From Isoetes taiwanensis (lineage: Eukaryota; Streptophyta; Lycopodiopsida; Isoetales; Isoetaceae): a stretch of DNA of 64,000 nt. Made by a program: the position numbers and the translations under genes. Numbering within the stretch: position 1 is the stretch's first letter; each line of letters opens with the position of its first letter. The stretch spans positions 23,223,122 to 23,287,121 of the forward strand of contig JAJEKV010000004.1 in NCBI GenBank assembly GCA_021234155.1, written 5' to 3'. A model generated the notes under the pieces. That model was not told where the DNA came from and did not search any database. It saw nothing but the letters and a program-made list of their open reading frames with translations. Positions 36,700 to 47,435 of this stretch are shown in pieces.

Positions 36700-37290
36700 A
36701 TAGCCGTGCTCCTTCGGGAATACCATGAGTTATTTCCCGACGAGATCCATCGCTTGCCACCTTTCAGAGGGGTGGAATGTGAAATCACCTTAGAGCCAGG
36801 CACTAAACCTACCAGTAAGGCCCCATATTGGATGAGTATTCCTGAATTAACAGAGCTTAAGAAGCAGTTGCAGGAGCTCCTCAAATTCCAGTGTTTCACC
36901 TTTTGGAGCCCCCATACTCTTTGTCAAGAAAAAAGATGGCACCCTAAGAATGTGCATCGATCACCGCCAACTAAACAAGCATACTATTAAGAATCGGTAT
37001 GCTTTGCCACGGGCAGACGATCTAATGGATCAGTTGCAAGGGGCTAAGTACTTTATAAAGGTTGACCTTCGGTCGGGATATCACTAGATAAGAATCAAGG
37101 AGGATAACATCCATAAGTCCGCTTTCCGGATGCATTATGGGCATTACGAGTTCACTGTAATGCCATTTGGCCTGACTAATGCTCCAGCTACTTTCATGAG
37201 GCTCATGAATGATGTCTTCCGTGAATACCTTGATGATTTTGTCATCATATTCTTCGATGATATTCTCACAGTAAGACCTTAGAGGACCAT
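36700..37290 (+). pseudogene. Element F reverse transcriptase
   Basis: RT starts with LREYHELFPDEIHRLPPF and ECEITLEPGTKPTSKAPYW. A frameshift near 36890 leads to [39 protein letters not shown] and [11 protein letters not shown], which holds the first catalytic Asp. A TAG at 37085-37087 replaces the Gln expected in SGYHQIRI. Then come [20 protein letters not shown] and [10 protein letters not shown], where the usual I-D-D or V-D-D box reads F-D-D. A frameshift follows at about 37270. It is a decayed Ty3/gypsy RT of chromovirus type. Element G is nearly identical here and shares the TAG. Confidence 0.92.
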
Positions 37291-37915
37291 GAACGGCACC
37301 TTCGGTTGGCCTTACAGAAATTGAGACGCCACCAATTATATGCCAAGTTCTCTAAGTGTCGCTTTGCCACTACCAAGGTTGATTACTTGGAACATATTGT
37401 ATCTGCCGGAGGAATAGCCACTGATCCAGCTAAGATGAGGCAGTAAAAGAGTGGCCCATTCCAACCAATGTGTCTGAGGTCCGCAACTTTCTGGGCTTGG
37501 CCGGTTATTACCGTAAATTGTTATTACCGTAAATTTGTCAAGGACTTTGCCAAGCTCGCCGCACCTTTAACCGGCCGGATGACACATTGAAAAGACAAAG
37601 TTCAGGCCAGATTTCAAGCATTAAAGGATGCTTTGACAACAGCTCCTGTTCTTACAATGCCAGATCCTCAAAAGGATAAGTGGGTTGCCACAGATGCTAG
37701 TAAAATTGTTGCCGGTGGAGTCTTAATGCAAGAAGGTCAGGTTATCGCTTATGATTCTCGAAAGATGAATGACACAGAACAGCGATACCCCATGCATGAT
37801 CAAGAGTTGCTCACTGTTGTGCGTGCCTTGCGCATTTGGAGGCACTATTTACTTGGAAGGTGATTCCAATTAGATACTGATCATCAGACTCCAATATATC
37901 TTCACGCAACCTCAT
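37291..37915 (+). pseudogene. Element F RT thumb and RNase H
   Basis: Frame pieces give LRLALQKLRRHQLYAKFSKC, then VSEVRNFLGLAGYYRK. A 17-bp tandem duplication (TTATTACCGTAAATTGT, about 37506-37540) breaks the frame. RNase H follows: TMPDPQKDKWVATDASKIVA, then AYDSRKMNDTEQRYPMHDQE and LRIWRHYLLGR. A TGA at about 37861 is CGA in element G, so this lesion is specific to F. RNase H would remove the RNA template; here it is interrupted. Confidence 0.88.
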
Positions 37916-38383
37916 CTCAACTTGAGACAAAGACGATGGATGGAATTCCTTGAGGACTACGGCTATCAATGCCTCACGCCAGACACGTGGCATAATCCAG
38001 TATCCAAGGTGGAATTTTTTCAGCAGTTGCTTACAGACATGCAAGCGCTAGTCGAAGAGATTCGAGCATACTTGATAGCCGCAAGAGCTCGGCAAAAGAG
38101 TCTTGCGTATCGACATTGTACTCCCCGGGAGTTTCAGGTCGGTAATTCCGTCTGGCTAAAGATCAAGGTGAAGCAAGCCAAACTTAAGATTGGCAACTGC
38201 AAGAAGCTTGCACCTAGATGGGCGGGACCGTTTCAGATAACCGAAAGGATAGGTTCTCAGGCCTACCGGTTGGATCTACCCGCACATTTAAAGATCCATA
38301 AAGTTTTCCATGTAAGTCTTCTCAAGAAGCATCATCCGGATCCAGAAGAAGTTCTTGACACCAACACTTCTGGAGATGGCTGA
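37916..38383 (+). pseudogene. Element F integrase remnant: core deleted, C-terminal domain kept
   Basis: The frame starts with RQRRWMEFLEDYGYQC, the end of RNase H, and passes within about 25 codons to FFQQLLTDMQALVEEI and the integrase C-terminal region: YRHCTPREFQVGNSVWLKIK, LAPRWAGPFQITERIG (the GPY/F-type motif) and LKIHKVFHVSLLKKHHPDP. The HHCC zinc-binding and DDE catalytic core, normally more than 250 residues, are absent. The deletion point lies around 37985-38015. Element G has the same junction, so the deletion predates the two insertions. Without the core the element depends on an integrase supplied in trans. Confidence 0.9.
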
Positions 38384-38964
38384 GGATCAATTGGAGATTG
38401 TGCCGGAAGCTCTCCTTGATCGTGCCTATAAGCAAACCCATCGAACTCAAATTTTGCAATACTTGGTGAAGTGGAAACACTTACCCACAGAGGACGCAAC
38501 ATGGGTTCTTAAAGCGGATTTGGATAAGACTTACCCGGACTTTATGAAAGAATGCCAGGGCCAAACCATTCAAGATGCAATCATCTCCGACCCCGATGGT
38601 AAGCATAGTATTTTTTTTAGTGTGACAGGGGTTATATAAGCGAGACCGGCAGGAATCATTCTAGGGGTTGGGTTACATGCATCTTAGATGGGAAATTGGG
38701 CATATAGGCATTCATGATAGGACGCATTCGTCTACGGCTATAATGGGAATAATGCCACTCCTTACGCCGAGGCGACATGCAAGCCTTAGACATGATATGA
38801 TCCTTGCATTCATATTTTTATCTATTTAAGGGGGTGGTCCCTTCAACCACACTACTTAAATTATTTCTTTAACACTAATGTATTCACTTCTGCAGGCCAG
38901 TAGGGCGTACGGATAAGCTGCAGAAGAACCTGGGCCTCACTTCGCAGGCCAACTTGTGTTTTTG
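38355..38964 (+). pseudogene. Element F chromodomain and possible spliced 3' exon
   Basis: LEIVPEALLDRAYKQTHRTQ is followed by the chromodomain core LQYLVKWKHLPTEDATWV and a helix LDKTYPDFMKE. Chromodomains of chromovirus integrases bind methylated histone H3 tails or heterochromatin and steer integration. The frame runs to 38637. A good donor (GGTAAGC at 38599) and acceptors TTCTGCAG (38895) or CCAG (38900) would join a short exon reading GRTDKLQKNLGLTSQANLCF, ending near 38964. That splice is inferred. An AATAAA lies at 39070-39075. Confidence 0.85.
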
Positions 38965-39128
38965 AAATTTTATGCTTGAAATGTACTCTTGAATGTAATC
39001 TCTTACTATTTATGTTGAAAAAGGACTTTTTATCTTGCTACCTGAATATGTAACCCTTTGACGTTTTTCAATAAATAAAACTTATCTTTTCCATATTTAC
39101 TCTCCACTAACTCTAATGCTGAGGACAT

Positions 39129-39153
39129 CTTCAGGGGGGGAGGGGGGGGAGAA
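39129..39153 (+). promoter_or_regulatory. Polypurine tract
   Basis: TCAGGGGGGGAGGGGGGGGA followed by GAA directly precedes the 3' LTR and is the expected plus-strand primer. In element G it is shortened to TTGAGGGGAGAATGAAA. Confidence 0.88.
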
Positions 39154-40616
39154 TGTGACGTTCCAGGTATTTATACGATATATGTATGCATACCATGACA
39201 CATCACCAGCATGTAGTAGGCCTAAGGGCCCAAGTGGGGGTTCATCTATAATGGATTTTATTAGCTATGCTAATAAAACCAATGGATAATTATGGATTTT
39301 AATGACATAATTAACCTAATTATGCTAATTTGGTCTAACTAACTAATTATCACCAATGAGGGGGTGGCACCTGGCCCAAATCGATTGGCCAGAAGGTATT
39401 TGCTATTTTGGCTAGAGAAATAGGGGTCCTACCCCCCATTTCATCCCAAATTGAATTGGAGAGTGAAGAGGAGCAAGCCACTAGCTTAAACCCGGCCCTG
39501 CCAACACCTACCAACAACCTTGAGCTATGGACGCCTCCAAGGATTAACGGCTCCAGCCAAGAGACCTGTTAGTCCTTGGATAGTTTCTATTCTCACGACA
39601 CTTTTTGAATAGATGGAGTGTTTAAATTTCTTTTGTATGTTGTTCAATACTTAGATGGTGTTTATATTCTTTCTTTTCCGCTTCTTCCATGTATTGGAAA
39701 TTAAGGGAAGGGTAGAGACCCAAAAGCCTCTTAGCAGTAGAGATGTCTGTAGCTAGATCCCTTAATACCCAATAGTTGCGGCCTGTGCACAAGAGCCAAC
39801 CTGGCTGTGGATGCTATGATGTGGTTCAGCACTAGATAACGAGTATGATGGTGAATCGGGGGTGGGATCTTGCCTAGCGTGGCTACAGGACTCCTAAAGT
39901 ATGTTAGGCTTATAGCCGGTCAAATGCGGTGTGGGCCGGGCATGGGTCCGGACACTCGGCGGCCTGAGGGTTGTGCCTATATGGACGCCCTGGGCTCGAA
40001 CGGGCAGGTGAGCCGGCCTTTAGATTTAGGGGAGTAAGTCGGGTACGGATGCGGGGGTCGCTGATGCAGCATGTGTTCTCTAGCACACCCAGGGATCCGC
40101 CATGCTGTGGGAGGAGATGCCTCTCCGACCCGCCTCATCTGGACGGGGAGATGTAACCCGGAGTAGTTCCAGAGGGTGATTCCTTGGGATTTGCCTCCCG
40201 AGGGCTACAAGCACGCTATAGCATGATCCAAACCTTATTTGCAAAGTGTGCATGTGGAGGGACGGATGGAGTGGATCACCCTAGCCATTGTCTTATGCCG
40301 CCCAATGCCATGTTATACCTCCATCCGCTGATATCTTGAGGCCCCGCCGCCGGGCTGATCCCTTTAGAGTCCGAGCCTGTGGTAGCTTCGCGGGTGATAT
40401 ATCATTTTGGCATGATTATTGTATGCTAACATATATGTATGCACCAGATAGAGGACGTGGGACGAATGACACCTCCAGCAGCCTTCGCCCGACACTTGGC
40501 CATCCCAAGTGGTCCGAGTATGACGGAGGGCCTTACCATGGTGATGTAGTCGCCATGGGAGGGGAATTCCCGTATTTATACGATGGGAGCATCATATAGA
40601 CTCTGGGAACGTCACA
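39154..40616 (+). repeat. Element F 3' LTR
   Basis: 1463 bp, starting TGTGACGTTCCAGG and ending GGGAACGTCACA. It lacks a stretch of about 100 bp present in the 5' LTR near 29510-29600 and differs by small indels and substitutions in GC-rich segments. This much LTR divergence suggests an old insertion or sequence errors. Confidence 0.93.
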
Positions 40617-40621
40617 GCTAC

Positions 40622-40815
40622 CCCAATGGAAACAAGAGACTATTAAAATATATTATCTAAATTAGCAAAATTAGCTTAATTAATTAACGTAATTTTTGCA
40701 TAGCTAACTTTAACCCTTTTGGTTCCTTTTATAATGGCTAACATGCCCTCACGTACCCTTGGTGACATGTGATGGTATTTGTATATATAGCACTCAATAT
40801 CTTTCTAGTTATTAT
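40622..40815 (-). repeat. Relic LTR start of a related family, inverted
   Basis: On the minus strand it reads ATACCATCACATGTCACCAA, then GGGCATGTTAGCCATTATAA and GTTAGCTATGC. These follow the first 150 bp of the F LTR (CATGACACATCACC, AAGGGCC, ATTAGCTATGCTAAT) but are clearly diverged. It is truncated by the end of element F. Confidence 0.55.
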
Positions 40816-41029
40816 CTAGTCTCTTCCAAGCCTTTATGAACTCTATGTTTCTTAGAGACGATTCTCTAAGTCTTCCATCCGCCACTATAAGTGTTCGTGG
40901 ACTCCTCTTGATATTTCTTGCTTTTGTGAGCTCGGGTTGGTGGTGAGCTTCTCGCCTAAAGGACTGATTTCTGAATTACTTTATGATTCTTTTGCGCTGA
41001 TATAATTGATAATAAGATCATTGTTTAGG

Positions 41030-41712
41030 CTGCCCACATGTATAGCATGCAAATCTCACTATTGCAATTGTGCCTCCGCTTGTCCAATCTTGCAAGGCAT
41101 TGGCCTCAAAAGATAAGGAGATATGGCCATCAATTGAAACTCTTTGTGCAACATTGTTATCTTCAGATCATAGGGTGTGCACCATATCATTAATTGCTCG
41201 AAAAATGCCACCTAAGAATACCTTAAAGTTCCGCCATATGCGATAATGGACTTTTTCTAGCACCGACATGGCTTTGCCCTCGCTTCATCTCGCCTTTGTT
41301 CTCAGATGTATGCATGTCCGCGATACTTAATCCATCCTTGAGTGTCCATTCCTAGTTGGTCTGTCCACATGTATAGCAAAAGATCTCTTTGGCCTATTTG
41401 CAAATCCCACTATTGCAGCTTGTTGCCTCCGCTATCCAATCCCGCAAGGAATTGGCCCGCATAAGGAGATGTGGTCATCAATTAGAACTCTTTTGTGCAA
41501 CATTGTTATCTTCGTGAGCATAGAAGTGTATCGCCATATTCCATGCACCATATCATTAATCGCTTCAAAAAATGCCACCTAAGAATACCTTTAAAGGTCC
41601 ATTGTGCATATAATGGAGTTTTTCTAGCGCCGGGCATGCCCTTGCCTCCCGCTCATATCTGGTCCATTAACTGCACTTCCTTCCCAAGCTGCACCTCCTT
41701 CCCTTAAGCATG
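41030..41712 (+). repeat. Direct repeats at the left end of the pogo-like element
   Basis: Two degenerate copies of about 270-310 bp (41030-41300 and 41360-41680) share CCACATGTATAGCA, GCAACATTGTTATCTTC, CACCATATCATTAAT and ATGCCACCTAAGAATACC. A third partial copy starts at 41704 (ATCAATTGAAACTCTTTGTG). They overlap the left terminal repeat of the DNA transposon and suggest tandem duplication of its end. Confidence 0.7.
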
Positions 41713-42238
41713 ACCATCAATTGAAACTCTTTGTGCAACATTGTTATCTTCGGAGCATATGTGGGTTTTCTCAAGTTTGCACCCAACTAGAGGCGTCTCT
41801 GAAATTGCATCATCATCTTGTATTGACTGACTATCTATAAACATACCAGGTGTTACATAGTCATCCTCACCAACATCACTTTGGGGATACAAATTAGGTA
41901 CAAATTGAGAGGCATGAACATGGCCATCAAAAGTTGGAGTCCTCCAAATTGAGCACCTAATTGGGCCTCAAAATTAAGGTTCTTGCAGTCACTTGATCAC
42001 TAGTAGTAGTGCTTGAGTATAGGTAGAATGTGGTATGTCATTGTGAGGAGTGACAATATTAGAGGTTGGATTCTAAAGAGGGATATTAGAGGCTGTATTT
42101 TGAGGAAAGATGGCATTATATGCTGGTGGAATAGAAGAGAGAACATGGCAAGATGAAGCATTGTCATCATATCATTAGATTTTAGAACAGAAAGGTAGAA
42201 ACAAAGAAAGACACACACATACACAAAATTATATTTAT

Positions 42239-43310
42239 GTCGCCGATTCGGCAGATTTAATCGGCATTCTTGTTTCAAGATGAGCATGCATGCATTGCAT
42301 GGCCGCGATGCATGCATCGATGCGCTTTGGGCCGCTCATCGTTGGGTGTTTGCTATTTATTGCAGAAGTTCTTCATCGACGCTTCATCGGCGCTTCTTCT
42401 CTTCTCAGCACCTTTATTCTCTTTGATTTGTTTCCGTGCGTGGAGGGCTTTTTCCCCGGGTTTGGCCAATTTGGCGTTGCTTTTCCCCGCTGTCCTTTCC
42501 GCCTTTAGCCTTCATCCCGCGGACCTTCGCCCTCGATCCTAGTTTGTTAAGGAAGTCCTTTGGTATTGGGCGCTTTTGTTGGTTTCATGCGAATGGAAGG
42601 TAAGATCGTCGCCGATTCGCCGTAGTTTAATCGGCATTCTTGTTCAAGACGAGCATGCATGCATTGCATGCGTCAGATGCATGCATCGACGCGCTTTTGG
42701 GCCGCTCATCGTTGGGTGTTTGCTACTTATTGCAGAAGTTCTTCATCGACGCTTTCATCGGGCTTCCTCTTTCTCTCGCCAGACTTTATTCTCTTTGAAC
42801 CCACCCCCCCTTCTTTTGTTTATTATATTTTGTACAAGTTCTGTTTATCATGTTTTTCCACCCGTGGGTGATGCTTTTTTCCACCCACCGGGTGATGCTA
42901 TTCTTTGGTATGTTTCTCGCTTGTTGTTGGTGATGTGCGTGCACAGTTGGCGAGCGCCATCCGCTTTGACTTCTCCATGCGCGGGGTTTTGGGAGCGATT
43001 CTATGCCTTTACGCTTGTCTAGTTCTCCCTTGCCGTCAAGGCTTATCACTAGGGTTTTTCCTCGAAAACCCGAAAGGGCGGGGTTTTTTAATCCCGGTGA
43101 TAAGCTTTCGACAGGTACATCAGCCACTCATCTATTAGCATTGTATTTGTTTTGGGGTCCAAATGATATAATTGGATTTTCCCTTTATTTTTCGTGGGTA
43201 GTTCGCATGTGTGCGGCTATCCACTGTCCACCATTGTAGAAAATCTGCTGAAATGAATGAGAAGCCTATCTATCGGGCGCTTTGTTGGTTTCATGCGAGT
43301 CGCAGTGCAA
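42239..43310 (+). repeat. Nested composite repeat: two units of one sequence
   Basis: Unit 1 (about 42239-42607) and unit 2 (about 42608-43310) both begin with CGCCGATTCG...TTTAATCGGCATTCTTG and share GAGCATGCATGCATTGCATG, GGGCCGCTCATCGTTGGGTG and AGAAGTTCTTCATCGACGC. Both end near GCGCTTTTGTTGGTTTCATG or its variant. Unit 2 is longer because it contains a LINE-type 3' end (43030-43170). The pair splits the pogo-like transposase. Confidence 0.75.
43030..43170 (+). mobile_element. LINE 3'-UTR stem-loop copy
   Basis: Outer arms CTTATCAC (43042-43049) and GTGATAAG (43097-43104) pair perfectly. The core TTTTTCCTCGAAAACCCGAA and GGGCGGGGTTTTTTAATCCC matches LINE E. A GGGGTCC phrase follows, but I see no microsatellite tail. 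Confidence 0.6.
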
Positions 43311-44853
43311 GAATGTAGCTCGCCATAAAAATCAGTCTCATATTGGGCTCCCAATTCGTTATAATAGTCTCTATGGTGATGCAACTCATTCAAGTAGACA
43401 TAATTCTCTTGATCATCTTCCATAACAATGTGCATGATATAAGTTTATATCAGCTTGTATATCAGTAATAACATGTGTTAGATCAGGTTGCATCATTCAT
43501 TTTCACCTCATTTGTGATATGAGATGGTTTATTCTCATTGAGAGAAGTTGAAAGATCACGAGGTTTGACTACCGTGCGCTTGAATGGCCAAATCTTTGTA
43601 TCCTTAAATCCTGCAGCAATGTTAGATGGTCAATAATGATCTATTGCTCAATGGTACAATGTCAACATATATCTTCCCTCGCCCTCTTGAAGGCTTGCTT
43701 GAATGGGTCAAAGCAAGCTACGTCAAGAGGCTGCAACTTATGCAGCGTATATGGAGGTAAGGCAAAAATTTGAATTCTCATCACCTTGGCAGCTAAAATA
43801 ACCTCACTCTCTACATGACTTCTATGACCATCAAGGATAAGAAGGGCGGGGTGATCTGGACTAACTCCACCAGACATTCTTATACTCCATGTTTACATGG
43901 TGTAGCCCTAGATCTGCACAAAGCAACAACCCTTTCTCTCAAAACGTCAAGTGTCACATCTAAACCATTTTCAGACCTCTTCAATGCTCATAGAACTAGT
44001 TCATTTTCCTCTTGACTAGTTAGCACTTTCGATCTTGCTGTGTAACTTTTCCATAGACCCAATCCCTAATGGTAGATGCTGGAATAGTATATCTTCTGCT
44101 AGCTTCACGCAAAGAGATGACATTATCACTTAACAGATTTATTATCTCCTCCATTTGCTCCTCTGTCCATTTCCCTCTTTAAGCTCTATGTGAACATGAT
44201 GTAAATGCATCATTCTTTCTCTCGTCCTCTTACATTTTGTGCAGCCTTTAGGCTTTTAACCCTTTTGGATGCTCGACCCTCTTTACGCTGAAGGCATTCT
44301 ACTTGTATTGCAATCAAGAGGGATTCCTCCCCGATCTAGTGCTTACCATATCTTCGGGATTCAAGAATGTGAAGACCTTGGAGGGTTTGGGTACATCTAA
44401 GAGGTTGTTGTTTGGGAGGAGATGCAATTTTCACGAATTGAATGGGCTAGGCCTATTCCCTCCCATATCAAATATTCAAAATTGGATAAGAAAGAATTTG
44501 CTTTCCATTGCATAGTTAGTTGATCCTGAATACATTGATTCTTTGCAATTTCTTCAATGGTTGCAACCATGCTCTTATGTTTATGCATGCAATTAGACAT
44601 GAGTACGGGAGTTTTGGCGGGCATAATGAAGAAAGGAAGTGCACACTTTGGGAGTTTTGGTGGGCAGATGAAGGAAGGAGGTGCATGCTTAAGGGAAGGA
44701 GATGCACAATTAATGGACCAGAGATGAGCGGAGGGCAAAGGCATGCCTGGTGCTCGAAAAACTCCATTGTAAATGATGGACCTTTAAGGTATTCTTAGGT
44801 GGCATTTTGAGGAGCTGGTATGGTGCATGGGAATATGGCGACACCTCCTAGAA

Positions 44854-45267
44854 TTACCAGCAAACAATACTCCGCCGCTTCTAGTGGCTGCCTGTGTACC
44901 CTTTTATCGATAATCTCCGCATCTTTGGGGCTAATCAAGGGATTCGCCGACTATGCTTACAACAATCCATCTACACAGCTTCATTATTTGTGTCACACTT
45001 AAGCCCTCCAAAATATTTCATCTACCGTGAAAACCAAGCTTAAGAGCTATTCCCTCGCCTCACAATAATGTCTTGCCACGCTGCACCTTTTTGTACCGCT
45101 TCAAAGCCGTGAAGTTTCCAGAGAAAGAAATCACAGCGCTCGGATCCACCTCCGCTCCACATGAGATTTATCTTCGGGTTCCAATCGATTCTACACCGAT
45201 TCGGGCGATTTACCTTCCATGCCAAGCCACGTAATAGCTCCTAACTTATTTTCACGCTGCGTAAGAA
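44854..45267. other. No gene recognised
   Basis: I see nothing supportable between the transposon arm and the next LINE tail. Confidence 0.4.
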
Positions 45268-45430
45268 AGAAAGAAATTTTAACGCCCACGGAACGGGTTA
45301 TGGGACCGTAATGATAAGAAGAGGGCATGAGCCCCATTAGAACTCTGGCCGAGCCCCCTAACAAATCACCATACCGAACAAAAGCAATGGGCATAAGCCT
45401 GGCAGTAACTCCGGGCTATGCCCCTGTGTC
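45268..45430 (-). mobile_element. LINE 3' end with TTTC tail
   Basis: On the minus strand the end reads GGTCCCATAACCCGTTCCGT, GGGCGTTAAAATTTC and a TTTC repeat. This matches the terminal part of the other LINE 3' ends. The upstream stem-loop is too diverged to recognise. Confidence 0.6.
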
Positions 45431-47435
45431 AAACAACTATATAGACAATAAAAGGAGAAGCCGAAAGCCAAACCAAAACCGAAACTAAAATGGAATCGCA
45501 AAGCACCGGCCATTACGTAAATTGCCCACGGATCAAGTGGCCAACGATCTCGGATGATAGCCTGCCCCTCTCAGATAATGCCCACTTCCCACAGACGAGC
45601 CTCACGAACCCGACATAATTCTTTTCCTTTCGCCCGCAGAGCGCGGCGGGGTGAGGTCTTCCCGATCGGAGAAGGCGTTCCCTTTCGCGCAGCCCGACAA
45701 GGCATCTCAAAAACGAACTAGTAGGTGTTTGGGGGCGACGGGTTGTGCCGCCCAACTCGATGTGCCGAAGAATGCCCTCGCCTGTATGTGCATCACCGCT
45801 GAAAACCGGGCCTACCTCACCGTAGCAAGAGTGTCACCGCCCTTTAAGACCTACAATGCGGAGGCTCAGGCGATGATGTATGCTGCGGGTTTGCTCGCGG
45901 GTTTGACCAGCTCAATGTGGGACCCCATCGGGTACAAGGGCAAACAATCCTCCTCGGGTGGGGCCGGTGGACCTAGAAACCAGATCATCCTCGTAAGGGG
46001 CATGGCATGCACATGGACAGCGCCGATGGAACATTGCTATGTCAGACCGAAATAAGGTTTCACCGACTACAAAGAAGATTTCTAAGAGCTCTACCCAGCC
46101 TATCTAAAGGTAATCGAAAGGTATGTCCCCCGAAAAGTAATCCAGATTGGAGCATGCGGAGCCTAATCAACAGCCCGGGCAAGCAATGAACTGAAGCAAA
46201 GAATTCTATCCAAGGCCCGCAAATCAAGATGGAGTAGAAGCCGATTGCATGAGGACAGACGCCGGGGCCCAAAACAAGGGGCTGCCCTCAAGGTAGGGTT
46301 CAATTGTGGGGTCATAAGGTTTATCGAGGATGGCATGGGCACCTTAATGAGATTCTTTTTTTATGGTGTCCCTCGCCATGCTTTGATCGTATGGGTCATT
46401 TTTTTTGACATCAGAAAGTGCATGTGACCCCAATTGGGTAACTAAATAGGAAAACAGCCAAGGCAAGCGTAAATGTGATAGGAGAATAGAGAGTAATATA
46501 GTTGAGCAGTAAAAATCAATCAAAGACAACCAAAGCGCACTGGCCTTCGATAGGAGGTCGCAGAGACAAGGGCCTTCGATAGGAGGTTGCAGAGACAAGA
46601 GATGTGTGACAAGACCGTAGTCGGGTCGTAAGGTATAAATTCAATTATGCCGGGCCGAACCGAAGCTCAAGCCTTAAGTCCGAAAGTGCCGGGAAAGTTG
46701 GATCAACTCCCCGCTTTGATGCGCAGATGCACGTAAAGCCCGGCCACGCCGAATAATCGAATTTAGCTTAAACCGACCGATGCGCATCCCTGCATCAAAA
46801 CCAAAGGTCGTGGTCCGAAGCCGGCTAGAGGTCGCCGAGAGCTTATGTTGGGAACCAAACCGGAGTTTATGGCGAACCGATCCGCCGTTTTTGTTGCCGC
46901 CAACGCCGTACTCTTTGGTCGGGTCAATGGTGCTTGGTGCTTCCACCAAGGAGATCCTCACATGAGTTGAGCTAGGGCGTGGCTTTGGCTTTAGGGCTTA
47001 GGCGCAGTGGTTACAGAGAAGGCCGCTATATGCCTTTCCCGGCATTATACTTCAAAATATTCCATCCCCTAAATAAGTCAAGGCCTCTAGTATATTATAT
47101 ACGCCCGAGCAAGCCGCTAACCAATGAAGGCTTGTCGGGTTAGTTTGAAGAATTTGGCCCCTCTATTGTAGAAACCGCCCTGCGGCCGATTGAAGCTTTT
47201 TATGGCCCTCCGACAGATGGATTTCAAAATCTATCCGCCCTCGCCGCCGATTTAGTACAAGAAAAAATACCAAAATTTTATAGTTTGTTTATCTGGGCGA
47301 TGCAGTAGAGGTGTTTTTTTGGGGGTATGGATTAGTTTAATGAAGGGGGGGATACTACTGGGATACTACTGTTAACTGCTCAGGCAATGGAGGGGGCCGG
47401 ATATTACTGTCCCTCCATTCAACTAATCCGGAGCA
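45431..47435. other. No gene recognised
   Basis: About 2 kb without an identifiable gene. A 134-codon plus frame at 45651-46055 includes AYLTVARVSPPFKTYNAEAQ and AMMYAAGLLAGL, vaguely like RNase H or a LINE remnant, but I cannot assign it. The rest is unremarkable except for the tandem duplication at 46543. Confidence 0.4.
46543..46600. repeat. 29-bp tandem duplication
   Basis: GGCCTTCGATAGGAGGTCGC-AGAGACAAG is repeated once with one change (TCGC to TTGC). Confidence 0.85.

Larger units (their letters stand above)
28302..40616 (+). mobile_element. Element F: complete H3-carrying chromovirus (Ty3/gypsy), non-autonomous
   Basis: A 12.3-kb LTR retrotransposon. Both LTRs begin TGTGACGTTC and end CGTCACA, giving 7-bp terminal inverted repeats. 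The 5-bp flanks are GCTGC (28297-28301) and GCTAC (40617-40621), a target-site duplication with one mismatch. Internal order: PBS, gene A with histone H3 domain, gene B, gag, AT-rich block, protease, RT, RNase H, integrase C-terminus, chromodomain, PPT. The chromodomain and GPY/F-type tail place it among chromoviruses. The integrase core is missing and many stops are present, so it is not autonomous. Typical plant chromoviruses lack genes A and B. Confidence 0.95.
41704..44180 (-). pseudogene. Pogo-like transposase, fragmented
   Basis: On the minus strand from 44178: a pipsqueak-type helix-turn-helix, KWTEEQMEEIINLLSDN and REASRRYTIPASTIRDWVYG. A frameshift leads to a CENP-B-like piece, LTSQEENELVL and VTLDVLRERVVALC. 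A deletion near 43880-43920 removes the start of the catalytic domain, with its first Asp. The rest (43877-43662) has LLILDGHRSHVESEV (second Asp) and LPPYTLHKLQPLDVACFDPF (third Asp), followed by AGFKDTKIWPFKRTVV. An acidic tail (DVGEDDYVTPGMFIDSQS) ends at 41704, beyond the nested insertion. This gene would have cut and pasted the transposon. It is not functional. Confidence 0.82.
41525..44853 (-). mobile_element. Pogo-like (Tc1/mariner superfamily) DNA transposon, decayed
   Basis: Inverted arms of roughly 170 bp bound a 3.3-kb segment. The left arm (41525-41712) contains TCGCCATATTCCATGCACCA, AATGCCACCTAAGAATACC and CTCCTTCCCTTAAGCATG. The right arm (about 44685-44853) reads the same on the minus strand. 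Between them, on the minus strand, lie fragments of a Psq/CENP-B/DDE transposase. A composite sequence (42239-43310) interrupts the 3' part of the gene. I could not fix the exact ends or a TA duplication. Confidence 0.7.

Noticed and set aside
30520-37090. U-to-C RNA editing that would remove the shared stops, as in fern and hornwort organelles
   Set aside because: The direction would fit, but this is nuclear retrotransposon DNA and such editing is known from organelles. Deamination is simpler. Only RNA data could revive the idea.
45651-46055. An RNase H domain gene
   Set aside because: YNAEAQAMMYAAGLLAGL has only a faint resemblance to RNase H of LINE or gypsy elements, and no catalytic pattern is visible.
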